DNA of 7,807 bases, from assembly GCA_030691665.1 (NCBI GenBank), contig JAUYDU010000556.1, positions 1 to 7,807 on the forward strand. Direction: 5' to 3'. The translations under genes were made by a program, and so were the position numbers. This DNA comes from Chloroflexota bacterium. GTDB lineage: Bacteria; Chloroflexota; Dehalococcoidia; SM23-28-2. This document shows positions 4,596-7,807 of this stretch, in pieces (position 1 is the first letter of the stretch; every line of letters starts with the position of its first letter). The notes under the pieces are model-generated. The model was not told the origin of the DNA and made no database searches. It was given only the letters and a program-made list of their open reading frames with translations.

Positions 4596-6429
4596 TTATG
4601 CGAATGGCGGTGTTGTTCGCAGAATTCGGGTCCGTTGTAGAGCTGGAGACCACCGCCTCGTTGGTGACGAAGCCCTTGTTGCCCACCACCCGGAAGTAGA
4701 TGTCGAACTGGATGCTCGCGCCGGCGGCCATCGCCCCGAACTCGCAAGTCAGGGCCGTTCCCACAAGCGCGCAGCCATCCGAGTCGTAGAGGTAGCCGGT
4801 GTCAAAGACCCAGTACCCGATCTTCGGCCCGGGCAACGTGTCCTCGACCCTGACGTTCTGAGCGTCCGACGGACCGTTGTTGGTCACCTTGATGGTGTAC
4901 TTGACGGTCGTCGACGGCTTGAACAGGTCTCGGTCTGTGGTCTTCGTGATGGACAGGTCGGCCTCTTGAGGCGGCGGCGTCGGGCTGGGCGTAGGCGAAG
5001 GTGTAGGTGTAGGCGTGGGCGTAGGCGTGGGCGTCGCCGGCGGTGGCCCGCTGATATCGATGTCTGAGCAGACAGTGACCTCGTGCAGGTGGCCGTCGGC
5101 ACGGCCTTTGGCCAGCAGGTTCTCGCCTGGGTCAGTGCTATCGCCGTCCCCGTTCCAGTCGGGCTCGCAGTCGTCCCCTACCCCGTCGCGGTCGTCGTCG
5201 ATCTGTTCAGGGTTGTATACGAGGGGGCAGTTGTCCTGGCGGTTGGGGTATGCGTCCCCGTCAGGGTCGGCCTCGGTCTTTATCGGCCCGTCCGCGCACT
5301 GACCTGACGTCTCGGCGTCACCCACCGCCGGGCAGCCATCGTTGGCCCAGCCGTCTCCATCGTCGTCCAGGGCGTTATCGCACTGGGCACCGCTCTCGCC
5401 CGCTCCGCTCTGGACCGCGCAGCCATCGTTTACTGCCGCGTCGTTGTCGTCGTCCTTGCCTGCATCGCAGGCGCTGTCCAGGCCATCGCTGTCGAAATCG
5501 CCGCTCTGGGTGACGCGGGGGTCGCCCACGTTGGGCACAATGGGGCAGGTGTCCAGTGGGGTCTCGATGTCGTCGGGCTCGATGTCTCGCTGCGAGGTCG
5601 CCCAGGCACAGAAGCTGTAGGTGCCGCCATAGGGTGGGTTGGTGCGCCACTTGAAGCCAGACTCGTCGGTGCCGGGCGTTGTGGGGTTGTCTTGCGTCAG
5701 TCCATACGTCAGGACGTCAGCGACGATAGGGGCACAGAAGTCCGTGATCAAGCCCGGCGTGATAGGAGCGGTGGGGTCGTTGATCAGGAGGACCGTCGGA
5801 TAGCCCAGGGCGGGATCCGATGGCGCACCGCTGGGCAGATTCGTCCCTGGCTCGAAGGTCAGAAGGTTCAGGGAGACCTTGATCCCGGCGACGTTGCCCT
5901 GTCCGTACATCCGGGCACGGGGTGTCAGGCCGGGATACAGCTCATTCAGGAACTCGGGATACCTGTCTACGCCATCGGGCAGGCCGTTGGCATCCTGGTC
6001 TAGGAATCCATTGTCGAAGGAGATGGTCGTTCCCGTGTCGGTGCTGGCGTCCATCAGGTCGAAGGTCACCTGAAGGGGAGTGGTGCAGGGGTTGTTCAGC
6101 AGGCCGAGGGTCATCTGGGCAGTGATGTTGCCCACAATGGCCCCGTTGGCGACGTCGGCGTCGGCAGCGATGCCCCAGTCCGGCGGCATATAGGTGGCGA
6201 AGGCCTCGAACATGCCGTCGGGCGCTGGGACCTCGAAATGGACCTTGATGTCGGCTGTGTCGCCGGAGTTGTTGCTGCCGATAAGTTCCGCCGTGCCGAT
6301 GGGGTTGAAGCTGGTGGCCTCGGTGGTCACCGCCCAGAATATGCTGCCTGTCGCAGCAATAAGAGCCATCAGCGCTACGGCACCGATGGCTGCTCGCTTC
6401 CCTTTGAGATGATGGCTTCCTACAGGCAT
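4561..6429 (-). CDS. Secreted or anchored Asp-rich (thrombospondin type 3-like) and DUF11-domain protein
   Basis: The 622-residue product looks like a cell-surface or extracellular protein. Residues 1-10 are basic, 12-35 (AAIGAVALMALIAATGSIFW) form a signal peptide or anchor. Residues 40-300 have beta-rich character with no recognised motif. Residues 309-435 contain Asp/Asn-rich calcium-binding repeats of thrombospondin type 3 style: DFDSDGLDSACDAGKDDD, DDDGDGWANDGC, DPDGDAYPNRQDNCP, DDDRDGVGDDC, DWNGDGDS, with paired cysteines. Residues 462-487 are a Pro-Thr/Pro-Ser linker. Residues 489-614 (ADLSITKTTDRDLFKPSTTVKYTIKVTNNGPSD split across positions) match the DUF11 beta-sandwich, often found in large surface proteins. 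A strong AAGGAGG lies about seven bases before the ATG. The leader is long (about 300 bases from the nearest promoter) and holds a terminator hairpin. The frame ends GKDTGRR just after DUF11, while an adjacent frame encodes a dockerin-like tail, so the true C-terminus is doubtful. Confidence 0.9.
   Translation of the reverse strand: MPVGSHHLKGKRAAIGAVALMALIAATGSIFWAVTTEATSFNPIGTAELIGSNNSGDTADIKVHFEVPAPDGMFEAFATYMPPDWGIAADADVANGAIVGNITAQMTLGLLNNPCTTPLQVTFDLMDASTDTGTTISFDNGFLDQDANGLPDGVDRYPEFLNELYPGLTPRARMYGQGNVAGIKVSLNLLTFEPGTNLPSGAPSDPALGYPTVLLINDPTAPITPGLITDFCAPIVADVLTYGLTQDNPTTPGTDESGFKWRTNPPYGGTYSFCAWATSQRDIEPDDIETPLDTCPIVPNVGDPRVTQSGDFDSDGLDSACDAGKDDDNDAAVNDGCAVQSGAGESGAQCDNALDDDGDGWANDGCPAVGDAETSGQCADGPIKTEADPDGDAYPNRQDNCPLVYNPEQIDDDRDGVGDDCEPDWNGDGDSTDPGENLLAKGRADGHLHEVTVCSDIDISGPPPATPTPTPTPTPTPSPTPSPTPPPQEADLSITKTTDRDLFKPSTTVKYTIKVTNNGPSDAQNVRVEDTLPGPKIGYWVFDTGYLYDSDGCALVGTALTCEFGAMAAGASIQFDIYFRVVGNKGFVTNEAVVSSSTTDPNSANNTAIRIILVQGKDTGRR
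4986..5035 (-). repeat. Hexamer-like repeat coding the Pro-Thr/Pro-Ser linker
   Basis: On the minus strand, imperfect CCNACN/CCNTCN hexamers encode alternating Thr-Pro and Ser-Pro (protein residues 466-486). It is a low-complexity coding repeat that can vary in length by slippage and separates the Asp-rich region from the DUF11 domain. Confidence 0.8.
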
Positions 6430-6594
6430 AGAACACCTCCTTACCGCTAGGTGCTAGCAACAAGCAGAACGCCTACCACCGCCACCAGCAGCCTCAGCCG
6501 TACGTACGCCCGCATCGCCGCACCCCCTTTGGCCGGCCTTCTGCCCGCCGCGCGTCGGCAGCGCCCCGGGGCCTCGCCTTCTCCCTGTCCAAGG

Positions 6595-6627
6595 CAAAAA
6601 ATAGGCTGACCCATTGGGGGTCAGCCT
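6595..6627 (-). terminator. Intrinsic terminator (leader attenuator or sRNA terminator)
   Basis: On the minus strand AGGCTGACCC (6627-6618) and GGGTCAGCCT (6612-6603) form a perfect 10-bp stem with a 5-base loop, followed at once by ATTTTTT. This is a textbook Rho-independent terminator for minus-strand transcription. No gene ends here: it lies about 170 bases upstream of the secreted-protein ATG and about 115 bases after a good minus-strand promoter. Confidence 0.85.
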
Positions 6628-6736
6628 CGCCGCACCTCCAAAGCAGACCTAACCATGACATGCCATGCCCGCGACATGTCCTTCTCCCCAGAGCCAGCCC
6701 TTCGGCCCGTGCCCGCTGACGGACACAATCGAAGCG
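6597..6736 (-). ncRNA. Candidate structured leader RNA or small RNA, about 140 nt
   Basis: Transcription from the promoter at 6771-6743 would start near 6736 and meet the terminator at 6627-6597. In between, the RNA can form TGTCCG/CGGGCA with a TCAG loop, a short GGCC-GAAG-GGCT hairpin, and GACATG/CATGTC (6680-6675 with 6662-6657), before the terminator stem. No reading frame in it has a ribosome-binding site. It could be a cis-acting riboswitch or attenuator controlling the secreted protein, or an independent sRNA. I looked for c-di-GMP, cobalamin, SAM and guanidine signature bases and did not recognise any class. Confidence 0.4.
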
Positions 6737-6742
6737 GCCATG

Positions 6743-6771
6743 AGATTAACATAAAAAGACAAATTTGTCAA
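6743..6771 (-). promoter_or_regulatory. Promoter upstream of leader RNA and secreted-protein gene
   Basis: On the minus strand a perfect -35 TTGACA (6771-6766), a 17-base AT-rich spacer and -10 TAATCT (6748-6743) predict a start near 6736. This is the most AT-rich spot in the surrounding GC-rich DNA, which supports a functional promoter. Confidence 0.65.
6758..6769. promoter_or_regulatory. 12-bp perfect palindrome overlapping the -35 box
   Basis: GACAAATTTGTC reads the same on both strands and covers four of the six -35 bases plus the start of the spacer. A dimeric repressor binding here would block the promoter. No regulator can be named. Confidence 0.4.
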
Positions 6772-6905
6772 GCGGTTTTGACGGCCTAATTTCCGCAAAT
6801 CCTGGCCCACCCCGCGCCGACTGCCGAGAGCCCGGTCAGCCCTCTCCTGGGGTGGACGATCGCGAAGAGCGGCGATACTGCCCCAAGGCTCGGCCGGCAC
6901 CGCTA

Positions 6906-6933
6906 GTCATACACCTCTGCCCGCGCTTGTCAA
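6906..6933 (-). promoter_or_regulatory. Second, upstream minus-strand promoter candidate
   Basis: TTGACA (6933-6928), 16 bases, then TATGAC (6911-6906). It would start transcription near 6899 and feed through the downstream promoter and leader into the secreted-protein gene. Confidence 0.4.
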
Positions 6934-6945
6934 CATAAACTCGTC

Positions 6946-7045
6946 AACGGATAAAGGAACGGATATCCGCCAGAGGCGGATCAGCCTCCGGCTGAAGCGG
7001 ATACCACCCCCACCACCATCCGTTTATCCGTTTGGATATCCGTTG
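6946..7045. repeat. Interleaved inverted-repeat set framing a two-hairpin module
   Basis: Left side: A = AACGGATAAA (6946-6955) and B = AACGGATATCC (6958-6968). Right side: reverse complement of A, TTTATCCGTT (7023-7032), then reverse complement of B, GGATATCCGTT (7034-7044). The order is A-B...A'-B', so the pairs cross rather than nest. Extended by one base, the outermost arms give a 9-bp terminal inverted repeat CAACGGATA/TATCCGTTG (6945-6953, 7037-7045). Between them sit TCCGCC-aga-GGCGGA (6966-6980) and TCAGCC-tcc-GGCTGA (6981-6995), a near copy of 1362-1391. The whole could be a 100-bp MITE-like unit. Confidence 0.75.
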
Positions 7046-7060
7046 TCTGATCACCGCCCC

Positions 7061-7088
7061 TTGCCCTGCCCACCATAATGTGTAAAAT
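7061..7088 (+). promoter_or_regulatory. Candidate promoter for the biotin carboxylase gene
   Basis: TTGCCC (7061-7066), 16 bases, then TAAAAT (7083-7088), about 75 bases before the GTG start. It is the only AT-rich -10 candidate in the leader with an acceptable -35. Confidence 0.4.
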
Positions 7089-7163
7089 GTCCCTATAGTT
7101 TCCGCCCCCGACGGGCCCGTCTGGGTTGTCTCCCGTATAGAAATCTTCTAAGCTGGTGGTGCA

Positions 7164-7807
<644 letters not shown>

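Noticed and set aside
6649..6900. 83-codon minus-strand frame upstream of the surface protein, and its 30-residue internal start
   Set aside because: No ribosome-binding site, composition not protein-like, and it crosses the promoter at 6771-6743, so its starts lie before the predicted transcript start.

Overview
The window is a stretch of a high-GC bacterial chromosome: two anchor genes cut by the window edges, one complete housekeeping gene, three tRNA genes, and an unusually large share of hairpin-rich, repeat-rich intergenic DNA. Taxonomy is inference only. Strong G/C third-position bias, good Shine-Dalgarno sites, a threonyl-tRNA synthetase without the N-terminal TGS domain, and a secreted Asp-rich/DUF11 protein with a dockerin-like tail would fit Chloroflexota (Dehalococcoidia-like). 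No rRNA or other decisive marker is present.

Layout. Minus strand, 1-900: tRNA-Lys(CUU), tRNA-Leu(UAG) and the N-terminal two thirds of an oligopeptide/dipeptide ABC transporter ATPase, probably one transcription unit from a promoter near 969-991. Positions 901-1441 hold no gene but carry perfect hairpins, several abutting or overlapping. Plus strand, 1442-1757: a small GIY-YIG endonuclease-like gene whose stop codon lies inside the following tRNA-Val(GAC). Positions 1758-2193 hold no convincing gene but contain isolated hairpins and a 19-copy heptamer array. Plus strand, 2194-4407: two tiny membrane-protein ORFs joined by an ATGA overlap, then thrS. The second tiny ORF would run on to overlap the thrS start if its TAG were not there.

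Minus strand, 4404-6429: a secreted or anchored protein with a signal/anchor segment, Asp-rich thrombospondin-type-3-like repeats, a Pro-Thr linker and a DUF11-like domain. Directly after its stop another frame encodes a dockerin-like calcium-binding tail that ends on the thrS stop codon, pointing to a one-base frameshift at a G-run. Positions 6430-7163 are gene-free and regulatory: minus-strand promoters, a roughly 140-nt candidate leader RNA or sRNA ending in an intrinsic terminator, a palindrome on a -35 box, and a second copy of the two-hairpin repeat framed by an interleaved inverted-repeat set. Plus strand from 7164: the start of a biotin carboxylase.

The genes do not form one pathway. 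Peptide uptake, translation (three tRNAs, ThrRS), fatty-acid or carboxylase metabolism and a surface protein sit side by side. The most interesting material is the RNA- and repeat-level structure: the CDS/tRNA overlap, a ribosome-binding site inside a hairpin array, the dispersed TCCGCC-N3-GGCGGA family, the frameshifted calcium-binding tail, and the leader RNA with terminator.
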